A stretch of DNA of 64,000 bases from JAWVFM01 sp963771655 (GCA_963771655.1 CAVYUG010000005.1:62001-126000); one strand, 5' to 3'. Positions 7,568-16,061 are shown, counted from the first letter of the stretch. Numbers and translations are program-made. The notes: a model not told the origin generated them from the letters alone.

Positions 7568-9370
7568 TCAGCTGAGCGCGTTCCAGGGGGCGAACGCGTT
7601 CTCGACGCCGTCGAGCGCCGGGGCGAGCGCGGGGAAATGGCGCAGGAGGACGTCGACCATCGTGTTCGACTCCACCCACGCGATGCCCTCCGGCGTGTAG
7701 ACGTCGGGGTTGTAGTCGTTGGTGAAGAACCGGTCGGACTTCAGCCGCCTCGATGCCATGAGGATGAAGATGCGGAACGCGGTATCGCTGAAGCCGAACC
7801 CCGGCGGTAGTGGCTCGCCGAGGAGCCCGACCTGGAGGTCGACGGCGTCGATGTCGCCGTCATAGACCTCGCGGATCTCGGTGTTCCATTCGGGGTTGGA
7901 GGTGAGGTCCTCGAACTTCTCGATGCGCGTCTTCCGCAGGGCCTGGCGAAAGTCGTTGTAGCGGCGCACGCCGCGCTCGCGATCGCGCAGGATGTCGATC
8001 GTCCCCAGGTCCACCCGGTCGCCGTTCAGGCGCACGTGTCCGTTGAGCGCCCTCGGGTGGTTGTGGAGGGTGATGGCGCCCGGGTTGGCGACGCCGAAGC
8101 TGTAAAGGAGGTTCTCCATCCCGTACTCGTCGATGGTGGGGCGCGTGCCGTGGCCCTGGATCGGGTCGAAGTCGATCTCGGCGACCACCTGACCGTTGCG
8201 GTGGTCGCGGACGACGTAGTCGTCGGGGAGGAGGGGATGGAGCCTGTAGACCGAGACGAACTCCTCGGTGATGGAATACGGCGCCGCGTGGTGCTCCTGG
8301 TTGGAGCCGACGATGCCGCCGATCATCTCGGTGCCGAGGTGGCCGAAGCGGTCACGCACCCAGCGCGGGAGGACGCCGTACCAGTTGGCGTTCATCGCCC
8401 GCTCGAGGACCGGATTCGCGAGGATGCCCGGGGTCCACTCGACGGTGTGGATCTTCGCCGTGAGGGCTGAATTCACGAGGCGTGCGGTGAGGAAGAGCTT
8501 CTCGTCGTCCCAGCTCGGGTAGGCCTCCTTCAGGTGGTCGCAGATGGCGTTGTGCTCGCGCACGAAGAGCGTGTGGAGGAGGGACAGGCCGATCCAGTAG
8601 TTGTCGGAGAAGCCGGTCAGATCGACGCCGCCGAGCTTGGGGTCGTCTTCCTCGGGGAGACGCCCGTCCTCCGTGATGAGCTTGCCGTCCTCGTTCGCGC
8701 GCAGCTTTCGGCAGCGCTCCTCGGTCGAGCCGTAGATCTGCGAGGCGTCCCACCAGTGGGTGACGGTGTTCACGTAGGTCGGGGGGAGCCCGCTCTTGTA
8801 CGTGCGGGTGCGGTCAGGGCTCGTGCGCTTGACCCGCATCGGCGCACCCTCGGGCCAGTCGTCGCCCTCGGGGAGGGGGATCTCGATGAACTCGTCCGGC
8901 ATGTTCTCCCCGTGTCCGAACCAGTCGTGGTTCTCCATCTGGATCCAGCAGGCGGCGAGCACGTTGAGGGTCGTGGCCGGCTTGAAGGCGTCGCGACCGA
9001 GGAGGCGGAGGCTGACCTCCCGCGGGTTGGGCTCGAGCTGCTCGGAGGCCGTTTCCGGCGCGGTCGCCTCGGGCGGCGCGTTGCGCCCGAAGCGTGAGCC
9101 GACCATCCCCATCTCCGGGTCGGTCGGGTCCTGGAAGGAGCCGTCGTAGGTGCGGTACTTCGGCAGCTCGTCGAGCGGGACCGTCGTGCCGTTCGAGGGA
9201 GGCCGGGTGTCGTAGAGGTTCGAGACGCGCAGGTCGTCGCGGTGCGCGCGGAGGTTCAGGAGCGCGACGGGGGTGGGGAGGTCCCACCAGTTCCGGGCTC
9301 GGTTCACCTGCCGAAATACGGTCGAGTTGACCGCCCCGAAGACCCGCTCGACTGGATCCAAAACGCCCAT
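7568..9370 (-). CDS. Animal-heme-peroxidase family, alpha-dioxygenase-like fatty acid oxygenase
   Basis: 600 residues that follow plant fatty-acid alpha-dioxygenase from end to end. These enzymes use a tyrosyl radical to insert O2 at C2 of fatty acids. The distal histidine lies in QMENHDW (H148). The THWWDASQIYGS block is near 204, and the EEFVSVYRLHPLLPD motif supplies catalytic Tyr375 and proximal heme ligand His378 with the same Tyr-x2-His spacing as plant enzymes. The C-terminal RFFTNDYNPDVYT block is also present. No signal peptide is visible. It is the first gene of a two-gene unit with a cytochrome P450 and is divergent from the riboswitch-controlled transglycosylase. The family is secure; substrate and product are inferred. 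Confidence 0.9.
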   Translation of the reverse strand: MGVLDPVERVFGAVNSTVFRQVNRARNWWDLPTPVALLNLRAHRDDLRVSNLYDTRPPSNGTTVPLDELPKYRTYDGSFQDPTDPEMGMVGSRFGRNAPPEATAPETASEQLEPNPREVSLRLLGRDAFKPATTLNVLAACWIQMENHDWFGHGENMPDEFIEIPLPEGDDWPEGAPMRVKRTSPDRTRTYKSGLPPTYVNTVTHWWDASQIYGSTEERCRKLRANEDGKLITEDGRLPEEDDPKLGGVDLTGFSDNYWIGLSLLHTLFVREHNAICDHLKEAYPSWDDEKLFLTARLVNSALTAKIHTVEWTPGILANPVLERAMNANWYGVLPRWVRDRFGHLGTEMIGGIVGSNQEHHAAPYSITEEFVSVYRLHPLLPDDYVVRDHRNGQVVAEIDFDPIQGHGTRPTIDEYGMENLLYSFGVANPGAITLHNHPRALNGHVRLNGDRVDLGTIDILRDRERGVRRYNDFRQALRKTRIEKFEDLTSNPEWNTEIREVYDGDIDAVDLQVGLLGEPLPPGFGFSDTAFRIFILMASRRLKSDRFFTNDYNPDVYTPEGIAWVESNTMVDVLLRHFPALAPALDGVENAFAPWNALS

Positions 9371-9523
9371 CGTCCGCTCCTTCGCCTGACCCCGGAAAAC
9401 GCGAAGTTGACGCTACTACAGGCCTGAGAACGAGGCGCAGGCCGTGCCGGGGCCGCGTATATGTGACGGACCGCACTCACGCGACGCTAACGAAACGCAC
9501 ACTTCCGTCCGATCTTTTGCTAG

Positions 9524-9662
9524 GCTGCCGCGCACTGCTGAGTCCCCGCCCACATACCGGCGGGGATCGGGGGACCCAAATCATTGGGGCGAGTCGCGGC
9601 ACGAACGCCGCGTAGCGCCATCTCTTTCGGCGCGAGCCCGTCAGCTAACCCCGTAAGCATCG
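9524..9662 (+). promoter_or_regulatory. Cyclic di-AMP riboswitch (ydaO/yuaA class)
   Basis: The leader of the transglycosylase gene has the conserved landmarks of the actinobacterial ydaO-type aptamer in order: GGGGGACCCAAAT...TTGGGGCGA at about 9570-9594, a variable GC-rich stem, and GAGCCCGTCAGCTAACCCCGTAAGC at 9634-9658. In Streptomyces this element controls rpf and other cell-wall hydrolase genes, turning expression off when c-di-AMP is high. No terminator with a U-tract is evident, so the output step is not clear. Boundaries are approximate. Confidence 0.88.
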
Positions 9663-9670
9663 AAAGAGCG

Positions 9671-10147
9671 ATGAACGAAGGCATCCGCCGCACCGCGGCA
9701 CAACACGACACCGGGCGAACGCGCAGCACGACCGCGCGTCCCGACCGCATCGCGTTTTGGGCGTTCGCCCTGGCGGTCGTCGCGATGCTCGCCGCGGCCA
9801 TCACGGCCAACGCCAGCTCCGGAGGCGTCGGCTCGGGCGGGAGCGGCACGGGTGGCGGCGACGCGGGTGCGCGCGCGGCCAAGTACGTGCGGATCTGGGG
9901 TGGCTTCAACCACGTCGATAGGCACTGGGCGCATCGCGTGAGCTACTGCGAGTCCGGCAACGACCCGCGGGCGGTTGGAGGCGGCGGCACGTATCGCGGC
10001 GCCTTCATGTTCACGCTCGACGCGTGGAAGATCCCGCACAAGTCGCCCGGCGGCGACCCGATCGTCTATCCCTGGAAGACCCAGGCCGTCGTCGCGGTGC
10101 TGCTCAAGCACCAAATGGGCACGAAGCCCTGGCCCGTCTGCGGCTAG
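9671..10147 (+). CDS. Membrane-anchored or secreted transglycosylase-like (Rpf-type) cell-wall hydrolase
   Basis: 158 residues from the ATG at 9671, chosen because it lies directly after the riboswitch and an AAAGAG ribosome site. One hydrophobic segment at about 28-46 acts as signal or anchor, and a glycine/serine linker follows (50-64). The C-terminal domain matches the transglycosylase-like/resuscitation-promoting-factor fold: HRVSYCESGNDPRA with probable catalytic Glu94, then GTYRGAFMFTLDAWK. A second cysteine at the C-terminus (WPVCG) could pair with Cys93. It would cleave peptidoglycan glycan strands outside the membrane. Regulation by c-di-AMP ties wall remodelling to osmotic or potassium state. 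Confidence 0.85.
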   Translation: MNEGIRRTAAQHDTGRTRSTTARPDRIAFWAFALAVVAMLAAAITANASSGGVGSGGSGTGGGDAGARAAKYVRIWGGFNHVDRHWAHRVSYCESGNDPRAVGGGGTYRGAFMFTLDAWKIPHKSPGGDPIVYPWKTQAVVAVLLKHQMGTKPWPVCG

Positions 10148-10168
10148 CCCGTAACCAGGAGCCGATAG

Positions 10169-10735
10169 CTAGGCGGCAGCCGGGAGGATCTGCGGGTCCG
10201 TCTGGTCCTGCGGCAGCGCGGCCGCGTTCGAGACGAGGCTCTGGAACTCGTTCAGGGCCACGTGCGCGACCGCCTCGAGCACCTGCTCGTCGTCCCAGCC
10301 CCGCTCTCGCGCCTCCTCGACGAGGTGGCTCGACGGGCGCCCGTCGGTTGAAAGGACGGCCTCGAGGAAGGCGAGCAGGGCGGCCTCCTTCGGGTCATGC
10401 GACGTGAAGCTCCGCGCGCGAGAAATCTCGTCGAGCCCGAGCCCGGCGGCGCGCGCCGTCCGCGCATGCTGGGCGATCGAATACGGGTCGGCGCGGCGCT
10501 CGGCCACCGCGAGGCCGATCCGCTCACGCGTCGCGCGCGGCAGCTTTCCGTCGCGGAGCTCGTGACGCATGCGCATGAAGGCCCGAAGCGCGGCGGGCGA
10601 GCCGGCCAGCACGCCGACGAACTTGGAGACGGCGCCGCCCGCCGACTGAACGCCGCGGAGAATCTTGAGGCTCCCCTCGGGGGCCGTGAGCTCGTCGTGG
10701 ATGTCGAAGCGGCTGATGTCGGTCTTGATCGTCAT
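10169..10735 (-). CDS. AhpD/carboxymuconolactone-decarboxylase-like protein lacking the CxxC pair
   Basis: 188 residues of the all-helical AhpD/CMD fold, recognised from AFMRMRHELRDGKLPRATRERIGLAVAE and the following helix ending in AQHARTARAAGL. In peroxidase members this position reads C-x-Y-C-x3-H; here it is D-P-Y-S-x3-H (about residues 91-97), so both redox cysteines are replaced while the histidine remains. Thiol peroxidase activity is therefore unlikely and another hydrolytic or structural role must be considered. It is divergent from glnA, with an HxlR-type inverted repeat in the shared region. The length fits the family. Confidence 0.8.
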   Translation of the reverse strand: MTIKTDISRFDIHDELTAPEGSLKILRGVQSAGGAVSKFVGVLAGSPAALRAFMRMRHELRDGKLPRATRERIGLAVAERRADPYSIAQHARTARAAGLGLDEISRARSFTSHDPKEAALLAFLEAVLSTDGRPSSHLVEEARERGWDDEQVLEAVAHVALNEFQSLVSNAAALPQDQTDPQILPAAA

Positions 10736-10835
10736 GGGCTCATCTCTTCTTCGGTCTATGAGTCGTACGGGGGATACGTCGCGGATCCCGTTTTGGTTTA
10801 GTCGGCGTGGCGCCTTTACTTTACCTTTAGCTAGT

Positions 10836-10854
10836 TACTTACTCCAGGTAAGTA
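10836..10854. promoter_or_regulatory. HxlR-type operator candidate
   Basis: Perfect inverted repeat TACTTAC (10836-10842) / GTAAGTA (10848-10854) with a 5-bp spacer, inside an AT-rich stretch between the divergent AhpD-like gene and glnA. TTAC/GTAA-rich palindromes of this form are typical of HxlR regulators. The HxlR gene at 21609-22028 has a GTAAGTAG word in its own upstream region (22057-22064). Which divergent gene is controlled cannot be read. Confidence 0.5.
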
Positions 10855-10905
10855 GTTATACCGCGACCGGGTTCGTTACGCAAGCCGCCGATATGGTTCG
10901 CCGCC

Positions 10906-12273
10906 ATGGCCGACGACGCGGCACAGGCAGCGGGCGCCTCGAGCGCGGAGGACGTGATCAAGCTCGTCGCGGATCGCGACGTGCGCTTCATCCGCCTCTG
11001 GTTCACCGACATCCTCGGCCAGCTGAAGAGCTTCTCGATCAACTCGTCGGAGCTCGAGGACGCCCTCGAGGGGGGCATGGGGTTCGACGGCTCGTCGATA
11101 ACCGGGTTCAACCCGATCGAGGAGTCGGACATGATCGCCATGCCGGACCCCGCGAGCTTCGCGATCCTGCCGTGGCGCTCGGAGGAGAAGGCCACGGGCC
11201 GGATGTTCTGCGATGTCCAGGTGCCTGGGGGCGAGCCGTACGAGGGAGACCCCCGTTGGATCCTGCAACGCGCGTTGAAGCGCGCCTCCGATCTCGGCTT
11301 CGACACCTACAACATCGGCCCCGAGCTCGAGTACTTCTACTTCCGCGAGGCCCGACCCGACGGCGGGACGCCGGAGATCCTCGACGAGGGCGGGTACTTC
11401 GACCTCACCACGCTCGATGCCGGCTCGGACGTCCGTCGCGAGACGATCCTCGCCCTCGAGCAGCTCGGGATCCACGTCGAGTACGCGCACCACGAGGTGG
11501 GTCCCTCACAACACGAGGTCGACATGCGCTACAAGGACGCGCTCGCGATGTCGGACGATTGCATGACGTACCGCATCGTCGTCAAGGAGTACGCGATGAA
11601 GTTCGGCTGGCACGCGACCTTCATGCCGAAGCCTCTGTTCGGCGAGAACGGCTCCGGGATGCACGTCCACCAGTCGCTTGCGAAGGGCGGCGGCAACGCC
11701 TTCTTCGACGCGGACGACCAGTTCTATCTCTCCGCCACCGCGAAGGCCTTCATCGCCGGGCAGCTTCGCCATGCCCGAGAGATCGCGCCCCTCTTCGCGC
11801 AGTGGGTCAACTCATACAAGCGCCTCGTTCCCGGGTTCGAGGCGCCGGTCTACCTCGCATGGTCGCGGCGGAACCGCTCTGCCCTCATCCGGGTTCCGCT
11901 CTACCACCCGGGCAAGGAGCAGGCGACGCGGGCCGAGCTTCGCTGTCCCGACCCCGCCTGCAACCCCTACCTCTGCTTCGCGGCGATGCTCCACGCCGGC
12001 CTCGAGGGGATCGAGCATGGCTACGAGCTCCCCGAGCCGATGGAGCAGAATCTCTACCACCTGACGCCGGAGGAGCGCGAGCGCCGCGGCATCGAGCAGC
12101 TTCCCGAGACGCTCGGCGAGGCGATCGAGATCGCCGCCAACTCGGAGCTCGTGCTGCGGATCCTCGGCGAGCACGCCTTCAAGCGCTTCATCGAGATCAA
12201 GCGCCAGGAGTGGGAGGAGTACCGCGTCCAGGTGACGCCCTGGGAGATCGAGCGCTTCCTCGCCGTCCTCTAG
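10906..12273 (+). CDS. glnA: Type I glutamine synthetase
   Basis: 455 residues, complete GSI: the N-terminal beta-grasp domain with VRFIRLWFTDILGQLKS, MGFDGSSI (Asp latch loop), then the catalytic domain with the metal and glutamate ligands in NIGPELEYFYF, HHEVGPSQHEVD and NGSGMHVHQS, and the ATP/phosphate motif SRRNRSALIRVP. The loop that carries the adenylylated tyrosine in GSI-beta reads NLYHLTPEE, so a tyrosine is present at the corresponding region, but assignment to GSI-alpha or beta needs alignment. It makes glutamine from glutamate, ammonia and ATP in the cytoplasm. It stands alone, divergent from the AhpD-like gene; no nitrogen-regulator site was recognised. Confidence 0.96.
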   Translation: MADDAAQAAGASSAEDVIKLVADRDVRFIRLWFTDILGQLKSFSINSSELEDALEGGMGFDGSSITGFNPIEESDMIAMPDPASFAILPWRSEEKATGRMFCDVQVPGGEPYEGDPRWILQRALKRASDLGFDTYNIGPELEYFYFREARPDGGTPEILDEGGYFDLTTLDAGSDVRRETILALEQLGIHVEYAHHEVGPSQHEVDMRYKDALAMSDDCMTYRIVVKEYAMKFGWHATFMPKPLFGENGSGMHVHQSLAKGGGNAFFDADDQFYLSATAKAFIAGQLRHAREIAPLFAQWVNSYKRLVPGFEAPVYLAWSRRNRSALIRVPLYHPGKEQATRAELRCPDPACNPYLCFAAMLHAGLEGIEHGYELPEPMEQNLYHLTPEERERRGIEQLPETLGEAIEIAANSELVLRILGEHAFKRFIEIKRQEWEEYRVQVTPWEIERFLAVL

Positions 12274-12278
12274 GCGGC

Positions 12279-12491
12279 TCAGCCGAGCCGCCTGAGCGCC
12301 TCCGCCCGCCGCACCGTCTCCTTGCCCGATTTGTCGCTGCGCACGACGTAGCGTGGGTCATCCTTCGACGCCGCGACCGCGCGGCCGTCGATCTCCGTCC
12401 GCGCGGTGATCTTCCGCCGAACCCTTCCGACGACGCGCCGGCCGCGAAAGCTCCACTCGACGCGGTCGCCGCGCCGCAGATCCGTTGACAT
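12279..12491 (-). CDS. Small TUDOR-like protein (DUF2945, HVA1 family)
   Basis: 70 residues, strongly basic, with the DUF2945 pattern GDRVEWSFRGRRVVGRVRRKIT near the N-terminus followed by KDDPRYVVRSDKSGKETVRR. Members of this small beta-barrel family are widespread in bacteria and fungi; their biochemical role is unsettled. It lies tail-to-tail with glnA (5 bp apart) and is divergent from the PhzF gene. The ATG at 12489-12491 is the only sensible start. Confidence 0.75.
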   Translation of the reverse strand: MSTDLRRGDRVEWSFRGRRVVGRVRRKITARTEIDGRAVAASKDDPRYVVRSDKSGKETVRRAEALRRLG

Positions 12492-12572
12492 CTCCTGCTC
12501 CTCTCGTCGCCTTCACCGCCGAGAACCCCGGCGAGGCCGCGCGCGCCCCGCCGGCACCGCGATACTGAGGCG

Positions 12573-13235
12573 GTGGTCCACGTCCTCCGTGTCTTCGTCG
12601 GACCCAACGGCGAGCACGGCAACCCCCTGGGCGCCGTGCTCGACGGGCCCGCCGTGCCGGAGGACGAGCGGCAGCGGATCGCGACGGCGCTCGGCTTCAG
12701 CGAGACGGTGTTCGTGGACGACCCGGACCGGGGCGAGCTGCGGATCTTCACGCCGGCGGTGGAGCTTCCATTCGCGGGGCATCCGCTCGTGGGCACGGCC
12801 TGGCTACTCGGACAGGAGCGGTCGATGCCGCCCGTTCTGCGCCCACCTGCGGGCGAGGTCGAGGCCCGCCGCGATGGTGAGCTCGTCTGGATCGCCGGGC
12901 GCGGCGAGTGGGCGCCGAAGGCCGAGCAGGTGGAGATGGAGTCGGCCGAGGTGATCGAGCCGCTTGACTCATCGCCGGTCGGGCACGACGCCTACTGCTG
13001 GGCGTGGATCGACGAGGGCGCGGGCACCGTCCGGACACGCGGCTTCTTCCCCGAGGAAGGCATTGTCGAGGACGAGGCGACCGGCTCCGCCGCGCTGGCG
13101 CTGTGCGTCGCGCTCGGGCGGGACATCGAGGTGCACCAGGGCGCCGGCTCGCTCATCCACGCCCGCCACCTCGGCGACGGCCGGGCCGAGGTCGGTGGCC
13201 GGGTGGTCCTCGACGGCATGCGCGACCTCCCCTAA
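12573..13235 (+). CDS. PhzF-family isomerase/epimerase-like protein
   Basis: 220 residues of the PhzF diaminopimelate-epimerase-like fold. The opening RVFVGPNGEHGNPLGAVLD aligns with the family's FT...GNPAAV start, ALGFSETVFV carries the catalytic glutamate (family motif SE), and ELPFAGHPLVGTAWLL near residue 65 is the hallmark GHPTLG motif. The C-terminal half repeats the fold with EGIVEDEATGSAALAL. At 220 residues it is shorter than the usual 260-300. The GTG start is followed directly by HVLRVF, consistent with the family N-terminus. The cytoplasmic substrate is unknown; PhzF itself isomerises a phenazine precursor. Confidence 0.85.
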   Translation: MVHVLRVFVGPNGEHGNPLGAVLDGPAVPEDERQRIATALGFSETVFVDDPDRGELRIFTPAVELPFAGHPLVGTAWLLGQERSMPPVLRPPAGEVEARRDGELVWIAGRGEWAPKAEQVEMESAEVIEPLDSSPVGHDAYCWAWIDEGAGTVRTRGFFPEEGIVEDEATGSAALALCVALGRDIEVHQGAGSLIHARHLGDGRAEVGGRVVLDGMRDLP

Positions 13236-13238
13236 CCC

Positions 13239-13288
13239 GCCGAACGTCCCGCCCTGGGGGCTATACGGGGCGGCGAGGGACGTTCGGC
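13239..13288. repeat. Dispersed palindromic element, copy A
   Basis: Perfect 12-bp inverted arms GCCGAACGTCCC (13239-13250) and GGGACGTTCGGC (13277-13288) enclose a secondary CGCCC/GGGCG pair and a central GGGGGCTATA. It lies directly after the PhzF stop. Copies B (48981-49024) and C (51408-51453) share the arms and a GGGGCTAT core. No T-tract follows, so a simple terminator is not obvious. Confidence 0.8.
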
Positions 13289-13347
13289 CCAGAAAAGCGT
13301 CCAGCCGCCTCAAGATGACGCCGCCGCGTTGCCGATACTGACGGACG

Positions 13348-14688
13348 ATGGCGCGTGTGCCGGTCTACCGTGGCCCCTTCGGGAGGGACCAGGCTGAGCG
13401 GCTGCTTTGGCGGGCCGGCTTCGGGCCGGCTTCGGGCGAGGCATCCCAGGTCGCGAAGCTCGGCCTGACGAAGGCGATCCACCGCTTCACCCGCCCCTCG
13501 AAGCTCCGCCTCCACGGGCCCGTGCCCATGGTCGACGGCCAGCCGCTCGCGCCCTACGACGCCTGGGGCCACGACATGCTCTGGTGGCTCGACCGGATGC
13601 TGCGCTCCAACCAGCAGGGCGTGGAGCGCATGACGCTCATCTGGCACGACTGGTTTGCGACCGGCGACGTCGGTTCGCAGCGGCTGGGCATCGGCCAGAA
13701 CCGGCTCTTCCGACGGCGGGCGTTCGGCTCGTTCAGCGACCTGCTCTACGACGTAACGGTCGACCCGGCGATGCTGCTGTGGCTCTCGGGTGCGGAGAAT
13801 ACGAAGCGGGCGCCGAACGAGAACTACGCCCGCGAGCTGATGGAGCTCTTCACGCTTGGCGCGAGCGACGGCACCTATCCCTACACCGAGGACGACGTCC
13901 GTGAGCAGGCGCGGGCGCTCACCGGCTGGACCAACAAGTGGGACGACGACACCGGGCCATATGACTTCCACTTCGACCCGGACCTCCACGACAAGGGCAG
14001 CAAGCGGATCTTCGGGCAGAAAGGCCGCTTCGACTGGCGCGACTCCTGCCGACTCGTCCTGCATCACCGAGCGCACGCGCCGCATTTCGTCGCGAAGCTC
14101 TGGTCCTACTTCATCCCCGTGCCGCCCCCCGCCAAGACGGCGAGGGCGCTCGAGGAGATGTACGTGAAGGGGGGGTTCGCCGTGCGCCCGCTCGTCGAGG
14201 CGATCCTTCACCATCCGCTCCTCCACGAGGGCCCGGCCCTCGTGAAGCCGCCGATGGTCCAAATCGCGGGCATGATGCGCGCCCGGCGCCAGTACGTTCG
14301 CAGCGACGTCTGGTCTTGGGTCTCGGAACTGGCGGGGCAGCGGCCCTTCGATCCCCCGAACGTCGCCGGGTGGGACGAGACGCGCTGGCTCGACACGTCG
14401 ACGTTCCGCGGCCGGTGGATCGCGGCGAGCCACGTCACCGAGCGCGATGAGGTCGACGCCGGAAAGCCCTATGACGAGAAGGAGGGCCCGGCCGAGGCCG
14501 TCGCGAAGGCGCTCGCGTACTGGGATCACCCGAACCTCAGCGCCCGGACCAAGAGCGAGCTCGGCGGCTTCGCACAGCGCGCCCAGAGCGCGATCGGCGC
14601 CGACTGGGAGCGGAGCGCCTACCGAGCTCTGCGCCAGAACGCGCTGCGGCTGATGATCGCGACCTCCCCCGACTCGGTGACCTGCTGA
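13348..14688 (+). CDS. DUF1800 family protein
   Basis: 446 residues matching DUF1800 throughout: AERLLWRAGFGP near residue 17, MTLIWHDWFATGD near 95, NENYARELMELFTLG near 155, YTEDDVREQARALTGW near 178 and DPPNVAGWDETRWLDTSTF near 340. The family occurs almost always beside DUF1501, as here, where the two genes overlap by 1 bp (TGATG). No signal peptide is visible although many members are exported; it could leave the cell with its Tat-type partner. The biochemical function of the family is not established. Confidence 0.92.
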   Translation: MARVPVYRGPFGRDQAERLLWRAGFGPASGEASQVAKLGLTKAIHRFTRPSKLRLHGPVPMVDGQPLAPYDAWGHDMLWWLDRMLRSNQQGVERMTLIWHDWFATGDVGSQRLGIGQNRLFRRRAFGSFSDLLYDVTVDPAMLLWLSGAENTKRAPNENYARELMELFTLGASDGTYPYTEDDVREQARALTGWTNKWDDDTGPYDFHFDPDLHDKGSKRIFGQKGRFDWRDSCRLVLHHRAHAPHFVAKLWSYFIPVPPPAKTARALEEMYVKGGFAVRPLVEAILHHPLLHEGPALVKPPMVQIAGMMRARRQYVRSDVWSWVSELAGQRPFDPPNVAGWDETRWLDTSTFRGRWIAASHVTERDEVDAGKPYDEKEGPAEAVAKALAYWDHPNLSARTKSELGGFAQRAQSAIGADWERSAYRALRQNALRLMIATSPDSVTC

Positions 14689-16061
14689 TGGCCCGCTGCG
14701 GCTGCAACGAGTTCACTCGATCGCAGATCCTGCGCCGCGGCGCCGCCGAGGCGGGGCGCGGTCTGCCCGCGGTGGAGACCGGGATGCCCGCCCCCGCGGG
14801 AACCGGGCTGGACCGGCGAGCGTTCCTGCTTCGCTCGGGTGCGGCGCTGCTTTCTGTCTACGGCGCATCGCGCCTCGGCGTCGGGCAGCTCCGCGAGGGG
14901 ATCGCGCGCGCGGCCGGCGGGAGCGGCCCGGTGCTCGTATCCGTTTTCCTCGAGGGGGGCATCGACAACCTCTCGGTGCTGGCCCCGGTCGACGACGCCC
15001 GCTACCAGACGCTGCGGCCCAAGCTCAAGCTCGCGCCCGGGGCCGGGCCCAGGTTCACCGACGACCCGAGGCTCCAGTGGCATCCCGCGGCGGGAGGGCT
15101 GAACACGCTGCACGAGGAGGGGAAGGTCGCGGCTATGCCGGCCGTCTCCTACAACGACCCCAATCAGTCGCACTTCACCTCCCGGCACTACTGGGAGGTC
15201 GGCGCACTCGAGCCCAACGGCACGACGGGCTGGCTCGGGCGCCTGCTCGACCGGATCGGGACCCCCGACAACCCCATCCAGGGGATCTCGCTCGACGGGC
15301 AGCTGTCGCCCGCGCTCGCGCCGGCCAGCGTCCCTGTCGCGACGGTCGACGGAGCGAGCTACAACGTCTGGGCGCCCGGCGTGTGGGGCGACGTCCAGGA
15401 CCTGCTGTACGACGGCACCGCGCGCCTGGGCGCCGCCCACGCCCACCAATCCGACGTCTCGATGGCGAAAGCCGGGGCCGTCGCCGCCCAGTCGATGCAG
15501 GTGCGCAAGGAGCTCCTCCCCTTCGGCGACGGTGTCGCCGCGAGTCCCGTGCCGTACCCGGACGGGGGTGACGAGCAGTTCCCGCAGTTCATGGCGGCCC
15601 TCGCCGCGATGCTCGCCGCCGGCCTGCCGATCCGCTGTGCGGCGCTCAACGCTCCGGGCAGCTACGACACCCACGAGGAGCAGCCGGGCGACCTGCAGAG
15701 CGGCCTCAAGCTCACTTCCGACACCCTGCTGGCGTTCCAGCGCGACCTCGAGGCTCGCGGGCTCGCGGGGCGAGTGGTGACGCTTCTTTGGTCGGAGTTC
15801 GGCCGCCGTCCGGAGGAGAACGGCTCAGACGGCACCGACCATGGCGCCGGCGGGGTTGGATTCGTCATCGGAAGCCCGGTGAACGGCGCGATGCTCGGCG
15901 AGTTTCCGGGTCTCGACCAGCTGGACGCCGACGACAATCTCCGCTACACCCTCGACTTCCGCTCGCTCTATTGCTCGATCCTCGAGCAGTGGTTCGGCCA
16001 GGACGCTGCGGCGATCATTCCCGGTGCTGCCTCGTTCCCGCGGCCGCGGGTGATCGCTTGA
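14688..16061 (+). CDS. DUF1501 family protein (sulfatase-like fold, Tat-type leader)
   Basis: 457 residues. After about 40 residues comes a twin-arginine-like export region, LDRRAFLLRSGAALLSVYGASRLG, which explains the long N-terminus. The body shows VSVFLEGGIDNLSVLAP near 85, HFTSRHYWEVGA near 163 and LLWSEFGRRPEENGSDGTDHGAGG near 363. That last stretch is the family's metal-site-like C-terminal motif, related to alkaline-phosphatase/sulfatase proteins. Two cysteines in the first residues (RCGCNEF) are unusual. It follows the DUF1800 gene with a 1-bp overlap and its own stop overlaps the TTG of a blue-copper-like gene, so the three form one operon for exported proteins. Confidence 0.9.
   Translation: MARCGCNEFTRSQILRRGAAEAGRGLPAVETGMPAPAGTGLDRRAFLLRSGAALLSVYGASRLGVGQLREGIARAAGGSGPVLVSVFLEGGIDNLSVLAPVDDARYQTLRPKLKLAPGAGPRFTDDPRLQWHPAAGGLNTLHEEGKVAAMPAVSYNDPNQSHFTSRHYWEVGALEPNGTTGWLGRLLDRIGTPDNPIQGISLDGQLSPALAPASVPVATVDGASYNVWAPGVWGDVQDLLYDGTARLGAAHAHQSDVSMAKAGAVAAQSMQVRKELLPFGDGVAASPVPYPDGGDEQFPQFMAALAAMLAAGLPIRCAALNAPGSYDTHEEQPGDLQSGLKLTSDTLLAFQRDLEARGLAGRVVTLLWSEFGRRPEENGSDGTDHGAGGVGFVIGSPVNGAMLGEFPGLDQLDADDNLRYTLDFRSLYCSILEQWFGQDAAAIIPGAASFPRPRVIA

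Noticed and set aside
9571..9600. GGGACCC...TTGGGG stem as a transcription terminator of a minus-strand gene
   Set aside because: It is part of the c-di-AMP aptamer, with all later conserved words present, and no gene ends here.
13239..13288. Palindrome copy A as a plain rho-independent terminator of the PhzF gene
   Set aside because: No T-tract follows and the same element occurs between divergent genes at 48981-49024.
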